Below, in pieces: positions 25,910 to 34,123 of a stretch of 64,000 nucleotides of DNA. The stretch is taken from the NCBI GenBank assembly GCA_041736675.1, contig JBGSTD010000013.1, positions 1 through 64,000 on the forward strand. Reading direction: 5' to 3'. The notes beneath the pieces were generated by a model. The model made no database searches and had not been told where the DNA came from. It was given only the letters and a program-made list of their open reading frames with translations. The DNA comes from Salaquimonas sp041736675. Lineage in GTDB: Bacteria > Pseudomonadota > Alphaproteobacteria > Rhizobiales > Rhizobiaceae. A program made the translations under genes and the position numbers. Each line of letters starts with the position of its first letter. Position 1 is the first letter of the stretch.

Positions 25910-27502
25910 TCACTTTTCGCTGGAGCGCATCAACTTGTAATTGATCGAGTCGATTAGAGCCTGGAAGGAGGCGTCGATAATGTTGTCGGAAACGCCAATG
26001 GTGGTCCAGCGCTCACCCGTGCCGTCCATGCTTTCAATGAGAACGCGGGTAACAGCCTCTGTGCCGCCATTGAGAATGCGAACCTTGAAATCGACGAGTT
26101 CGAGATCTGCGATTTCCCTTTGATATTTGCCAAGGTCCTTGCGAAGGGCCTGATCAAGAGCATTGACCGGGCCCTGCCCTTCGGCAACCGACAAATGCTG
26201 TTTGCCGTCGACATTGATTTTCACCACCGCTTCGGAAACCGTGACGATATCGCCTTTGGCGTTGAACCGGCGTTCGACCTGCGTTCGGTAACTGTCGACC
26301 GAAAAGAAAGTCGGCACCTTGCCGAGATGCCCACGGGCAAGAATTTCGAAACTAGCCTCCGCCGCCTCATAGGCATAGCCTTTAGCCTCGCGCTCCTTGA
26401 CGATCGAGATCAACGAGTCGAGCGCGGGATTGTCCTTGCGAACGGTTATACCACGGCGCTTCAATTCGGCGATAAAATTGGATTTGCCGCCCTGGTCCGA
26501 CACCATGACACGGCGGTTGTTGCCAACCAGTTCCGGCTTCACATGCTCATAGGTTTCCGGCTCTTTCAAAATTGCCGAGGCATGAATGCCTGCCTTGGTG
26601 GCAAAAGCGGAACTGCCCACATAAGGCGCCTGATGATAGGGCGCCTGATTGATCATCTCGTCAAATTTGTGGCTGAGACGGGTAAGATCTTCCAATCGGC
26701 GGGCAGAAATGCCAGTGGAAAACCTGCTGGAATAGACCGTCTTCAAGGCAAGTGTCGGAATGATCGTCGTCAGGTTGGCATTGCCGCAGCGCTCGCCAAT
26801 GCCATTGAGGGTGCCCTGGATTTGGCGCACGCCGGCTTCAACCGCCGCCAGTGAATTGGCGACAGCTTGGCCCGTGTCGTCATGGGCATGAATGCCCAGG
26901 TAATCGCCCGGAATGCCTGCCGCAATGACCGCCCGGACAATTTCGCTGACCTCGGCGGGCTGTGTGCCGCCATTGGTATCGCAAAGTACAATCCAGCGCG
27001 CGCCGCTTTCATATGCCTCTTTTGCGCAGCTAAGCGCATATCCGGGATTGGCCTTGTAGCCATCGAAGAAATGTTCGCAATCAACCAGCGCCTCGCGCTT
27101 TGCCTTTTTTGCAGCGTCCACAGATGCGCGGATCGCCTCGAGGTTTTCGTCATTGGTACAGCCCAGCGCGACCTTGACATGGTAGTCCCAGGATTTGGCA
27201 ACGAAGCAGACCGCATCGGTTTTTGCCTCAAAAAGCGCGGCAAGGCCCGGATCGTTCGACGCTGAAACGCCGACCCGCTTGGTCATCCCAAAGCCGACGA
27301 ACACTGCCTTTTTTGTGCGTTTTTTTGAAAAGAATTCCGTGTCTGTGGGGTTTGCGCCCGGGTATCCGCCCTCGATATAGTCAATGCCGAGATCATCGAG
27401 CATGGCAGCAATCGCGCTCTTGTCGGCAACGGAAAAATCAATACCGGGTGTCTGCTGGCCGTCGCGCAATGTGGTGTCAAATAGATGGATGCGTTGCTTC
27501 AT
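25910..27502 (-). CDS. cimA: Citramalate synthase
   Basis: Condenses pyruvate and acetyl-CoA to (R)-citramalate, the entry to isoleucine via 2-ketobutyrate. The 530-aa protein has the DRE-TIM barrel start HLFDTTLRDGQQTPG, the metal site H-x-H in GIHAHDDTGQAVANS, GTLNGIGERCGNANL, and a C-terminal LeuA-type allosteric domain (VDFKVRILNGGTEAVTRVLIE). Length fits the CimA/TIGR00977 family. The first 17 codons, with the start context, are duplicated 121 bp upstream (27571-27634). Confidence 0.95.
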   Translation of the reverse strand: MKQRIHLFDTTLRDGQQTPGIDFSVADKSAIAAMLDDLGIDYIEGGYPGANPTDTEFFSKKRTKKAVFVGFGMTKRVGVSASNDPGLAALFEAKTDAVCFVAKSWDYHVKVALGCTNDENLEAIRASVDAAKKAKREALVDCEHFFDGYKANPGYALSCAKEAYESGARWIVLCDTNGGTQPAEVSEIVRAVIAAGIPGDYLGIHAHDDTGQAVANSLAAVEAGVRQIQGTLNGIGERCGNANLTTIIPTLALKTVYSSRFSTGISARRLEDLTRLSHKFDEMINQAPYHQAPYVGSSAFATKAGIHASAILKEPETYEHVKPELVGNNRRVMVSDQGGKSNFIAELKRRGITVRKDNPALDSLISIVKEREAKGYAYEAAEASFEILARGHLGKVPTFFSVDSYRTQVERRFNAKGDIVTVSEAVVKINVDGKQHLSVAEGQGPVNALDQALRKDLGKYQREIADLELVDFKVRILNGGTEAVTRVLIESMDGTGERWTTIGVSDNIIDASFQALIDSINYKLMRSSEK

Positions 27503-27513
27503 TTCAGATCACC
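27450..27513. repeat. Downstream copy of 64-bp direct repeat (cimA 5' end)
   Basis: This copy holds codons 1-17 of cimA, its ATG at 27502 and the preceding TGA stop context. It is identical to 27571-27634 except for one base (27461 G versus A). Confidence 0.95.
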
Positions 27514-27623
27514 ATTGCCCGGATTTTCTCTTTGCCTGTCCTCGGCTGCGCCTGCGGGCAAGGCGGGAACGTCTGCTGGCCATCGCGCAATGTGGTGTCA
27601 AATAGATGGATGCGTTGCTTCAT
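27504..27623 (-). CDS. 39-codon leader ORF made from a duplicated cimA start
   Basis: The first 17 codons (MKQRIHLFDTTLRDGQQ) are identical to CimA. They then run into unrelated sequence (TFPPCPQAQPRTGKEKI...) and stop at TGA 27506-27504, one base before the cimA ATG. The ORF itself starts one base after the stop of the 45-aa membrane protein gene. It arises from the 64-bp repeat. Whether it is translated or just a duplication scar is unknown; as a leader it would pass ribosomes to cimA by reinitiation. Confidence 0.45.
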   Translation of the reverse strand: MKQRIHLFDTTLRDGQQTFPPCPQAQPRTGKEKIRAMVI

Positions 27624-27634
27624 TTCAGATCACC
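27571..27634. repeat. Upstream copy of 64-bp direct repeat (cimA 5' end)
   Basis: Offset by 121 bp from the copy at 27450-27513. The 57-bp spacer between them (27514-27570) is bounded by the inverted repeat TTGCCCG (27515-27521) and CGGGCAA (27555-27561), so it may be a small palindromic insert. Confidence 0.95.
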
Positions 27635-27762
27635 CCTGCATACCACAGCACACCGACGACGACACAAACAACAAGAACCCCTTTGGCGATCAGGCCATAC
27701 AGGAGCCATTTGGGCATTGCCTGGGCTTTTCTGTTTTTCTGCGGGTCTGCGGGCATGTTCAT
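27625..27762 (-). CDS. Small single-span membrane protein (45 aa)
   Basis: The product has a polar, basic N-terminus (MNMPADPQKNRKAQAMPKW) and one membrane helix (about residues 20-42, with VLVVCVVVGVLW). The ATG overlaps the stop of the GFA gene by four bases (ATGA), and its TGA lies one base before the duplicated cimA start. Tight coupling at both ends is the main evidence that it is a gene. I do not recognise the family and assign no function. Confidence 0.65.
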   Translation of the reverse strand: MNMPADPQKNRKAQAMPKWLLYGLIAKGVLVVCVVVGVLWYAGVI

Positions 27763-28244
27763 TTGGTCTCGTACCCTTTGACAGGCCAATCGGCGGTGTC
27801 TTCGTCAGGATGCTGGTTGCTGGTGATCGACGCCAGAAATGGCGCCGACTCAATGTCGTCCATCGTAGTGCTGGCCGGAAGCTCTGGCAATTGATCGACA
27901 TAGGCGATCTTCGCCTCCATACCGTATTGTACAACCGGCGGCAACAGCGCCGGATCGTCAAAGGCGCCAATCGCGACTGCCAGTCCGTCCTCAGCCTCAT
28001 AGGTCAGCGGGGTGCCGCAATTTTCACAGAAGCCGCGCAAAACATGGTTTGACGAGCGCCAGCGCCTCGGCTCGCCGCGCGTCCATTTGAAATCGCTACC
28101 CCTTGTGGAAACTAGCGGCGCGTAAAAATTGCCGAAGGCCTTCTGGCACATGCGGCAATGGCAGATCGACGTATCTTTGAGCGGGCCTGTGACTGCAAAG
28201 CGGATCGCGCCGCACTGGCAACCGCCGGCGAGTTTGGGGGTCAT
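27759..28244 (-). CDS. GFA-family (glutathione-dependent formaldehyde-activating-like) zinc protein
   Basis: A 161-residue protein with the GFA/CENP-V fold pattern: GGCQCGAIRF (first Cys pair), SICHCRMCQKAFG (second Cys cluster) and FCENCGTPL (third). The cysteines bind zinc. The family includes Gfa, but most members have unknown reactions, so formaldehyde activity should not be assumed. The ATG at 28244 overlaps the stop of the DUF559 gene (ATGA); the longer open frame to 28295 lacks family similarity. Confidence 0.9.
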   Translation of the reverse strand: MTPKLAGGCQCGAIRFAVTGPLKDTSICHCRMCQKAFGNFYAPLVSTRGSDFKWTRGEPRRWRSSNHVLRGFCENCGTPLTYEAEDGLAVAIGAFDDPALLPPVVQYGMEAKIAYVDQLPELPASTTMDDIESAPFLASITSNQHPDEDTADWPVKGYETK

Positions 28245-28618
28245 TGGAAAACCACTCCTTTTTCTTTCAAAACAGCCAGAATATGTGAACAACATTCATC
28301 AATATTCTTTACCACTTCCACATTTGAAAAACGCAATACATGCCACCCTTCGCCAGCAAGAAATTCTGTTCTTGTTTCATCGTAGGAAATGGCATCGTCA
28401 ACAGTGTGTGAGGGGCCGTCTACCTCGATTGCCAAATGATGGGCCGGACAAGCAAAGTCGACAATGTATTTTCCGACAGGTACCTGTCGACGAAATGAAA
28501 GCCCCATCAAGCGATGAGCACGCAACTGGTTCCAAAGCTTCAGTTCGGATCGGGTCATTTGCGAACGCATCTTTTTAGCATTTCCAAGCAGCATGCGCGG
28601 AATGGGTTGCCGGGTCAT
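28241..28618 (-). CDS. DUF559 family endonuclease-like protein
   Basis: A 125-residue protein with a Vsr-like/restriction endonuclease-like fold typical of DUF559. It starts ARKMR-like (NAKKMRSQMTRSELKLWNQLR), continues FRRQVPVGKYIVDFAC and EVDGPSHT, which carry the D...E-x-D catalytic residues, and ends with GWHVLRFSNVEV. The biological role is unknown. It overlaps the GFA gene by four bases and may be part of a cysS-side operon. Confidence 0.9.
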   Translation of the reverse strand: MTRQPIPRMLLGNAKKMRSQMTRSELKLWNQLRAHRLMGLSFRRQVPVGKYIVDFACPAHHLAIEVDGPSHTVDDAISYDETRTEFLAGEGWHVLRFSNVEVVKNIDECCSHILAVLKEKGVVFQ

Positions 28619-28663
28619 CGGGCTAGCTTTTCACCGGTTTCGGATTGCAAGGCTTGTTGCATA

Positions 28664-28873
28664 ACCCCCCTCTGTCACTTCGTGACATCTCCCCCCAAGG
28701 GTGGAGATACCTGGCCAGGCAGAATTTCGTACACAGAGAGAATGAATGTTAATGGACATTGGAACCATGAAAATATGACATATCCCAAGCTTGTAAATTG
28801 GAGTGTAAGGTCGATCCACGTTCTCGGTATCTCCACCCTTGGGGGGAGATGTCACGAAGTGACAGAGGGGGGT
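28664..28873. repeat. 210-bp palindromic element with perfect 48-bp inverted repeats
   Basis: Positions 28664-28711 and 28826-28873 are exact reverse complements over 48 bp. Each arm contains its own hairpin, TGTCACTTCGTGACA, and the runs CCCCCC and GGGTGGAGA. The 114-bp centre is AT-rich and shows no ORF. C-rich palindromes of this type are common between genes of Rhizobiales. The element lies between cysS and the DUF559 gene. On RNA it would fold into one very long stem. Confidence 0.9.
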
Positions 28874-28882
28874 GAAACGACA

Positions 28883-30709
28883 TCACCGCTTCACTTCCCA
28901 GGTTGTGATCCGTTCGCCGGTTTGTGAGTCTTTTGAATCCTTTAGCTGAATTCCCTGAGACAAGAGTTCATCGCGGATACGGTCGGCTTCGGCAAAGTTT
29001 TTCTCGGCGAGGAAGGCGAGGCGTTTGGTGATAAGCGCGTCAACATCTAACGTAGTCTGATTGTTGGAAATTGCATTTACTTCAGTTGTGCCGCTACTGC
29101 TAACAGTTACTGAATATCCAAGGTTATTGATTTCATTTCCCAATGTAACTGCAAATTCAAAGTCATTATTTGCAGTCGCAACATTCAGGTCCATAACAAT
29201 ATCTATTGGAATAGGTATACCTGCGATTGGAACTCGAGAAACTATGGTCGCTACTGCAGTTGGAACTTTTGAATTCACTAGTCCTAAAACATCCAAGGAT
29301 GCTATTAGAGTTTTCATCGAATCTGTATCATCACTTTTAATGTCTTTGGCCAGAGCCGCAACTCGTTGAAGAGCAGCAGGCGTATCTAAATCATTCGACA
29401 AAATTTCTATTAGCGTTGGATCCGGCTTCCCTTGTTCAATTGCTTTTTTGATTGAACTTGCCCCGTTGTTACGTTCCGCATAAATTTTAATCAATCTATA
29501 CGAATGATCCAGTATCTGCCTAGCTTCAACGAATCTGGCCTTTGTCCAATCTATGGGTTCGCGATAATGGGTAAGAAGCATTGCTGCTCGCAAATGAAGA
29601 CCGAATAAGGCGCCGCCATTCCAATCTGGAAATATGCCTCTTGTGTTTTCTTGGATCGTCACGAAGTTCCCGTCGGACTTGGACATCTTTTTGCCCTCGA
29701 CCTGCAGGTAGCCATTGTGCATCCAGATATTGGCCATGCGCTTTGTGTCGTGGGCGCAGCAGGACTGGGCGATCTCGTTTTCGTGGTGCGGGAAGATCAA
29801 ATCCAGCCCGCCGCCATGAATGTCGAACATGTGGGGATGAGCCAACCCCTCCGGTGACAGGCGGTCCTTCACCGCATCCCACAACAATGCATCGCTCATC
29901 GCCGAGCATTCGATGTGCCAGCCTGGGCGACCGTGGATGGTTATTTTTCGTGAATTTGCGCCAATCGCATGCCTATTGTCTTCAGACATCTCAAACTCTG
30001 CATGATAACCAGCATTGGGATCAGGAACGAACTCACCATCCCAACCTGGTTCACTAGACGAAGACTCTTTCCAGAGCACAAAGTCGCCAGGGTTTTTCTT
30101 GTGGCTTTCAACGGCAATGCGTGCGCCTGCCTGCTGGTCTTCCAGCTTGCGGTTGGACAACGCGCCGTAGTCCTTCATCGAGGTAACGTCGAACAGCACC
30201 TCCCTGCCCTCGCTGCCTTTTGCGATGTAGGCATGGCCCTTGTCGAGCAGCGCCTGAATGATCGTCACCATGTCGGACTTGCCGTCTTCGCGTGGCAAGA
30301 CAAATTCCGTTGCACGCGGCTCATGGGTCGGCTCAAGGCATCCCAAAGCCTTCACATCGGCATGATACTGGGTCGCGGTTTTTTCCGTGACATGGCGAAT
30401 AGCTTCGTTGAGTGACATCTCACCGGCGGCGATCCTGTCGCCAAAATCACGCAGCGCACGGGCATTGATCTTGTCGTCAAGGTCGGTGATGTTGCGCACA
30501 TAGGTTACATGGTCCTTGCCATAGACATGGCGCAGCAGGCGGAACAGCACGTCAAAGACAATTGCGGGGCGCGCATTGCCGATATGGGCAAAGTCATAGA
30601 CGGTCGGACCACAGACATACATGCGCACATTTTTCGTATCGATCGGCTCCAACACCTCTTTCTGGCGGGTCAGGGTGTTGTAGAGTTTCAGTTTCGGCGT
30701 ATCGGTCAT
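28883..30709 (-). CDS. cysS: Cysteinyl-tRNA synthetase, unusually long
   Basis: Class I aminoacyl-tRNA synthetase charging tRNA-Cys. The HIGH-type motif is in CGPTVYDFAHIGNARP, the KMSKS loop in GKKMSKSDGNFV, with Cys28 and the later Cys/His of GRPGWHIECSAM and HHENEIAQS as zinc ligands. At 608 aa it is over 100 residues longer than usual (about 460-500). One insert of about 70 residues (near 29052-29275) interrupts the anticodon-binding region before ALITKRLAFLAEKNFAEADRIRDEL. A second, about 30 residues, lies before the GRPGWHIEC motif (about 29935-30030). Both lie in AT-rich stretches unlike the rest of the gene. Confidence 0.95.
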   Translation of the reverse strand: MTDTPKLKLYNTLTRQKEVLEPIDTKNVRMYVCGPTVYDFAHIGNARPAIVFDVLFRLLRHVYGKDHVTYVRNITDLDDKINARALRDFGDRIAAGEMSLNEAIRHVTEKTATQYHADVKALGCLEPTHEPRATEFVLPREDGKSDMVTIIQALLDKGHAYIAKGSEGREVLFDVTSMKDYGALSNRKLEDQQAGARIAVESHKKNPGDFVLWKESSSSEPGWDGEFVPDPNAGYHAEFEMSEDNRHAIGANSRKITIHGRPGWHIECSAMSDALLWDAVKDRLSPEGLAHPHMFDIHGGGLDLIFPHHENEIAQSCCAHDTKRMANIWMHNGYLQVEGKKMSKSDGNFVTIQENTRGIFPDWNGGALFGLHLRAAMLLTHYREPIDWTKARFVEARQILDHSYRLIKIYAERNNGASSIKKAIEQGKPDPTLIEILSNDLDTPAALQRVAALAKDIKSDDTDSMKTLIASLDVLGLVNSKVPTAVATIVSRVPIAGIPIPIDIVMDLNVATANNDFEFAVTLGNEINNLGYSVTVSSSGTTEVNAISNNQTTLDVDALITKRLAFLAEKNFAEADRIRDELLSQGIQLKDSKDSQTGERITTWEVKR

Positions 30710-30959
30710 TTGGTCATATCCGGAGCAATAGTAGTGCGTTTGTTTGAAGACAATGGATTCGTTCTAGTGGCATGAAAATGAGCTGAAAGCAGCCATATTT
30801 TGGGGAAATGTCGAGGAAACACCTGAAAAACCCGGCCAGCCGCGTTCAGCGACAGCTTATGCCACAATAAATTGAAAAATAATTTTCCACACGGTTTTTC
30901 ATGAAATCGTTATCAGACAGATACTTATTTCAGTCAAGACCGAGTTTACCCGGCGCAAA

Positions 30960-31105
30960 GAATTTTACCCCCTTTAAGGGGGGTGACTGTTCTGCCTGTT
31001 TCATCAATTTGATCCTGTTCCTAATTGGAAGGCTCGGGCGGAAATAGCCCCACTTTTTCCGTTCCTTTTGGTCACCTGGCACTTGTGTCAGGTGACTTTT
31101 TATTT
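30960..31105 (+). ncRNA. Candidate small RNA ending in a strong terminator
   Basis: The sequence contains a stable hairpin ACCCCC-TTTA-AGGGGGGT (30967-30984), a second foldable segment GGAAGG...GGGC/GCCC...CCGTTCC (about 31027-31064), and a perfect terminator at 31071-31105. No protein gene on the plus strand runs into this terminator; the nearest upstream gene (cysS) points the other way. A transcript must therefore start within this region. I see no match to 6S, SRP, tmRNA or RNase P RNA, and the 5' end is a guess. Confidence 0.5.
31071..31105 (+). terminator. Rho-independent terminator with no upstream protein gene
   Basis: GTCACCTG (31071-31078) pairs with CAGGTGAC (31089-31096), extended by inner pairs, and is followed by TTTTTATTT. 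It is a textbook terminator for plus-strand transcription. Confidence 0.88.
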
Positions 31106-31457
31106 ACGGCATTTGTCCAAGGCCTGAGCAGAAAAATCCGGAATGAACACATTTCCACCCAATTTGCATTGCACTGCCTGCGCCAGCCAAACCAGTTCGG
31201 CGAATTGCCGTAATGCATTCATCAATTTACCTTTTGGTAACGACAATCCACTACCCACCGGACTTTACAAAAGCACCAGTGCCAACATTCGGAATCATAA
31301 AATGTCAACTCAGTCAGTCACGCCTTCTGTCAAATGCCTTTCCGCGCAATATCGCCCGGTCGGCATCAAGGCTGTCATCGCTGCGCTTACCGCCAATGCG
31401 ACCTACGGAGCAACTGGTCCAAATATGCAGTGGACTTCGCAGACCCTGCTTGGCAAA
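31106..31457. other. Region without recognisable gene
   Basis: About 350 bp between the candidate RNA and the end of the LysE gene. Open frames on the plus strand (for example 31143-31463) have no ribosome binding site, no family resemblance and irregular composition. I see no repeat or RNA structure worth naming. Confidence 0.55.
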
Positions 31458-32071
31458 TCATAATCCAAGCGCTTTAAACAATAATTGCACCGCCAGAATT
31501 GCCATGACGAGCGATATCAGCCCGTCAAGGATTCGCCATGCTATTGGCTTTGCAAACAGCGGCGCCAACAAACGCGCGCCGTAACCGAGCGAAAAAACCA
31601 CGCAAACGATGCAATGACAGCACCTGCGCCAAAGGCATATTGCAGGGGCGTTTTATATTGCGTGGATAAAGCGCCCACGAGCACAACTGTAACCAGATAA
31701 ACATGCGGATTGAGCCAGGTAAAAGAGGCGCAGACGGCAATCGCACTGGCCAGCGCCAGCTTGGATACATCGGCGGCTTGAAGAGCCACAGGATAAATGA
31801 CACGCTTCAAGGCAAGCAGCGAGTAGGATCCCAGAAACAAAAAGCCCATAAAAGCGATGATGATCAGCAGTTTAGGGTTGGATCCCACCAGCGCGCCCAG
31901 CCCGGCAATTCCTGCAACGATGAGTATGGCATCTGACAGAGCGCAAAACAGGCACAACCAGAAAACATGATGGCGTAAAAGCCCCATGCGTAAAATATAG
32001 GCGTTTTGAGCGCCAATAGCCACAATCAGGCTTCCGCCCAGAAAGAAACCCGATAGCGCAGGCAGTAACAT
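31458..32071 (-). pseudogene. LysE/ArgO-family amino-acid exporter, frameshifted near the C-terminus
   Basis: The first 160 residues are a normal LysE-type exporter: SGFFLGGSLIVAIGAQNAYIL at the start, TWLNPHVYLVTVV in the middle and several membrane helices. At the six-base homopolymer 31592-31597 the frame changes. Reading on in the present frame gives a short unrelated tail ending at 31541. Inserting one base restores SLGYGARLLAPLF...AWRILDGLI and a final helix, with a stop at 31458-31460. It may be an inactivated gene, phase variation at the homopolymer, -1 slippage, or a sequencing error. Confidence 0.8.
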
Positions 32072-32079
32072 GTATGGTC

Positions 32080-32850
32080 CTAAAATAATTTGAACTGGTC
32101 AGTGTCGGGGGATTTTTTGCCCTGTTTGGCAGATTTTTCCTCTTTGGCTGACTTGGCTGGCGGAGCCTTGATTTCCACTCTATCCTGCACATCGGGTCCG
32201 GCATTTGCAACCTTGTTGACCTTGTCACTGACAGGAATGATATCAAAGAAATCCTCTTCAACCGGCTGCAACAAATCAGCCATGTCACGCGGTTCGTAGT
32301 TCCTGCAGTCGAGCCATCGGGCAAAATCCTCCTGCCTGATTACCACCGGCATCCGGTGGTGAACCTGCGCAATCGCCTTGTTGGCGTTTGTCGTCAAAAT
32401 GCAACCTGAATCGAATTCGCTGCCGTTGGTGCCTGTCCAGGTTTCCATCAATCCGCCAAAACAGATCACACCGTCAGAGCGTTTGGGCTTTATCCAGTAG
32501 GCCTGGCTTGGATGTTTTTTGTCGCTTGGCCGGTGCCACTCGTAAAACCCGGACGCAGGGATAAGCATGCGGCGGTGTCGCATCGCATTTCTAAAGGACG
32601 GTTTTTCGGCGGCAGTTTCGCTGCGGGCATTGATCAGAAGGGTAAAATCGGCAGGGTCCTTGACCCACGATGGCACAAAACCCCAGCGAACCAATGTGGC
32701 GGAAGGTTTGAGAAGCGGTCCCGCGCCGATCATCAGGATTGGCTGGGTCGGGGCTATATTATAGCGGGGCGGAAATGGCTCGATGTCCTCAAGGTCAAAG
32801 AGTTCTGCGACTTCCTCAGGAGAAGCTGTGAGAGAGAACCTGCCACACAT
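32080..32850 (-). CDS. SOS response-associated peptidase (SRAP/HMCES/YedK family)
   Basis: A 256-residue protein whose Met1 is removed so that Cys2 (MCGRFSLT) can crosslink to abasic sites in single-stranded DNA. The conserved NIAPTQ, NARSETAAEKPSFR, GFYEW and HHRMPVV motifs carry the Asn, Glu and His active-site residues. A Lys/Ala-rich basic tail extends the C-terminus. The start is fixed at 32850 by the requirement for Cys2; the open frame continues to 32997. It is divergent from the Nudix gene. Confidence 0.95.
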   Translation of the reverse strand: MCGRFSLTASPEEVAELFDLEDIEPFPPRYNIAPTQPILMIGAGPLLKPSATLVRWGFVPSWVKDPADFTLLINARSETAAEKPSFRNAMRHRRMLIPASGFYEWHRPSDKKHPSQAYWIKPKRSDGVICFGGLMETWTGTNGSEFDSGCILTTNANKAIAQVHHRMPVVIRQEDFARWLDCRNYEPRDMADLLQPVEEDFFDIIPVSDKVNKVANAGPDVQDRVEIKAPPAKSAKEEKSAKQGKKSPDTDQFKLF

Positions 32851-32990
32851 GAACTTGCCGCTTTTTCCAAAATGAGTATTGTCGTGCCCTTGAAACCAGT
32901 ATTTCCGCGTTTGACAGGGTTGGCAATGAAATTTCGTGATTACCCGGCAAAAGAATATTCCGCAGTTACTTGCATGCGCGGTACAGAATA

Positions 32991-33437
32991 ATGGCATTGC
33001 CCGAACACGACCCTGTTCTTGCAGCAGCGAGAAAGCCGATTACCGGGGCGTCTGTGCTGGTGATTGACGGGCGGCATGCACTGATCATCAAGCGGGGCAA
33101 GGAGCCCTCAAAGGGGCTTTGGGCGCTTCCAGGAGGCAGGCAGGAATTTGGCGAAACACTCGAACAAACAGCTGTTCGTGAACTGAGAGAAGAAACCGGC
33201 CTTGATGCAAAATCATTGTCCCTTCTTTCGCTCATAGAACCGATGCGAACCAACGAGCTTGGCGAGACAACCAGCCATTATGTGCTTGCGGTTTTTATCT
33301 GCAGGGACTTTGAGGGAATGTTAAGCGCTGGCGATGACGCGGAAGAAGCCAGATGGGTTACCCCGGAAATGCTGGAACAGTTTGCATTTACCGGGACCAG
33401 TAAAGAACTTATCCTGGCACATATCAGTCTTGTTTAA
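32991..33437 (+). CDS. Nudix hydrolase
   Basis: A 148-aa protein with a complete Nudix box: GGRQEFGETLEQTAVRELRE followed by ETG, fitting G-x5-E-x7-RE-x-x-EE-x-G. It cleaves nucleoside diphosphate-linked compounds; the SVLVIDGRHALIIKRGKEPSKGLWALPGG context resembles ADP-ribose pyrophosphatase/MutT-like members. Substrate is unassigned. ATG 32991 gives the common family start; the frame is open from 32970. Confidence 0.92.
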   Translation: MALPEHDPVLAAARKPITGASVLVIDGRHALIIKRGKEPSKGLWALPGGRQEFGETLEQTAVRELREETGLDAKSLSLLSLIEPMRTNELGETTSHYVLAVFICRDFEGMLSAGDDAEEARWVTPEMLEQFAFTGTSKELILAHISLV

Positions 33438-33537
33438 CGGCACTTTCAACTTGAATAATTCGCGCTGTCTTGATTTTGCCGCGGAAGCGCGCCACAAGCA
33501 AACGATCAGCGCAAATGCACCAGGAACAAAAACCAGA

Positions 33538-34035
33538 ATGGCCTTGGCGACGCCTACCACTTTAAAATCCCGCATTGGTGCAGCCCGTTTTTCGGGCGTC
33601 TCCCTCCTATTGGTATTGTTGACCAGTACCGCCGTTTTTCCAGGTATTACCAACGCGCAAACTACCAATAGCCAGACCCCGCCTCCAACGCAGGACGCGC
33701 TTCCTGATACCAAGCCGGAAATCAAGACTTTGCCGCCAGCATATGAGCCGCAATTGATGCGCTTGGCAGAGGTGCTGGGCGCGTTGCATTATCTGCGTGC
33801 GCTTTGCGGAGAGGACGAAGGCCAAATGTGGCGCAAGGAAATGGAAACCCTGATTGAGGTGGAGGAACCCACCGAGGTTCGCAAGGCTCAACTGATAGCC
33901 CATTTCAACCGTGGTTTTCGCGGCTATGCGGAGATTTACCGCGAATGCACCAAGCCTGCCGCTGAGGCAGCCAACCAGTTTTTGCAACAAGGTGCACGCC
34001 TTTCCGCCGAAATTCCAAACCGGTTTGGACGTTAA
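33538..34035 (+). CDS. TIGR02301 family exported protein
   Basis: A 165-residue protein with a cleavable signal (hydrophobic run FSGVSLLLVLLTSTAVF, then NAQ) and the TIGR02301 core: YEPQLMRLAEVLGALHYLRALCG, W-R-x-x-M, HFNRGFRGYAEIYRECT. Two cysteines (in RALCG and RECT) may form a disulfide. The family is restricted mainly to Rhizobiales, has unknown function and often follows a Nudix gene as here. The open frame begins at 33334; ATG 33538 starts just before the signal peptide. Confidence 0.88.
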   Translation: MALATPTTLKSRIGAARFSGVSLLLVLLTSTAVFPGITNAQTTNSQTPPPTQDALPDTKPEIKTLPPAYEPQLMRLAEVLGALHYLRALCGEDEGQMWRKEMETLIEVEEPTEVRKAQLIAHFNRGFRGYAEIYRECTKPAAEAANQFLQQGARLSAEIPNRFGR

Positions 34036-34123
34036 CCAAAAAATGCGATTTGCCTGCACTTATCGACTAAAACCGTTATGACATGCATCAACATGGGAAA
34101 CGGTTTGCCGCAGGGAAATACAA

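Noticed and set aside
30960..31105. Known structural RNAs (6S, SRP, tmRNA, RNase P)
   Set aside because: None of their conserved sequence cores could be recognised, so only a generic small RNA is proposed.
31143..31463. 106-codon and overlapping 123-codon open frames after the candidate RNA
   Set aside because: Both overlap the end of the LysE gene or each other and lack translation signals.
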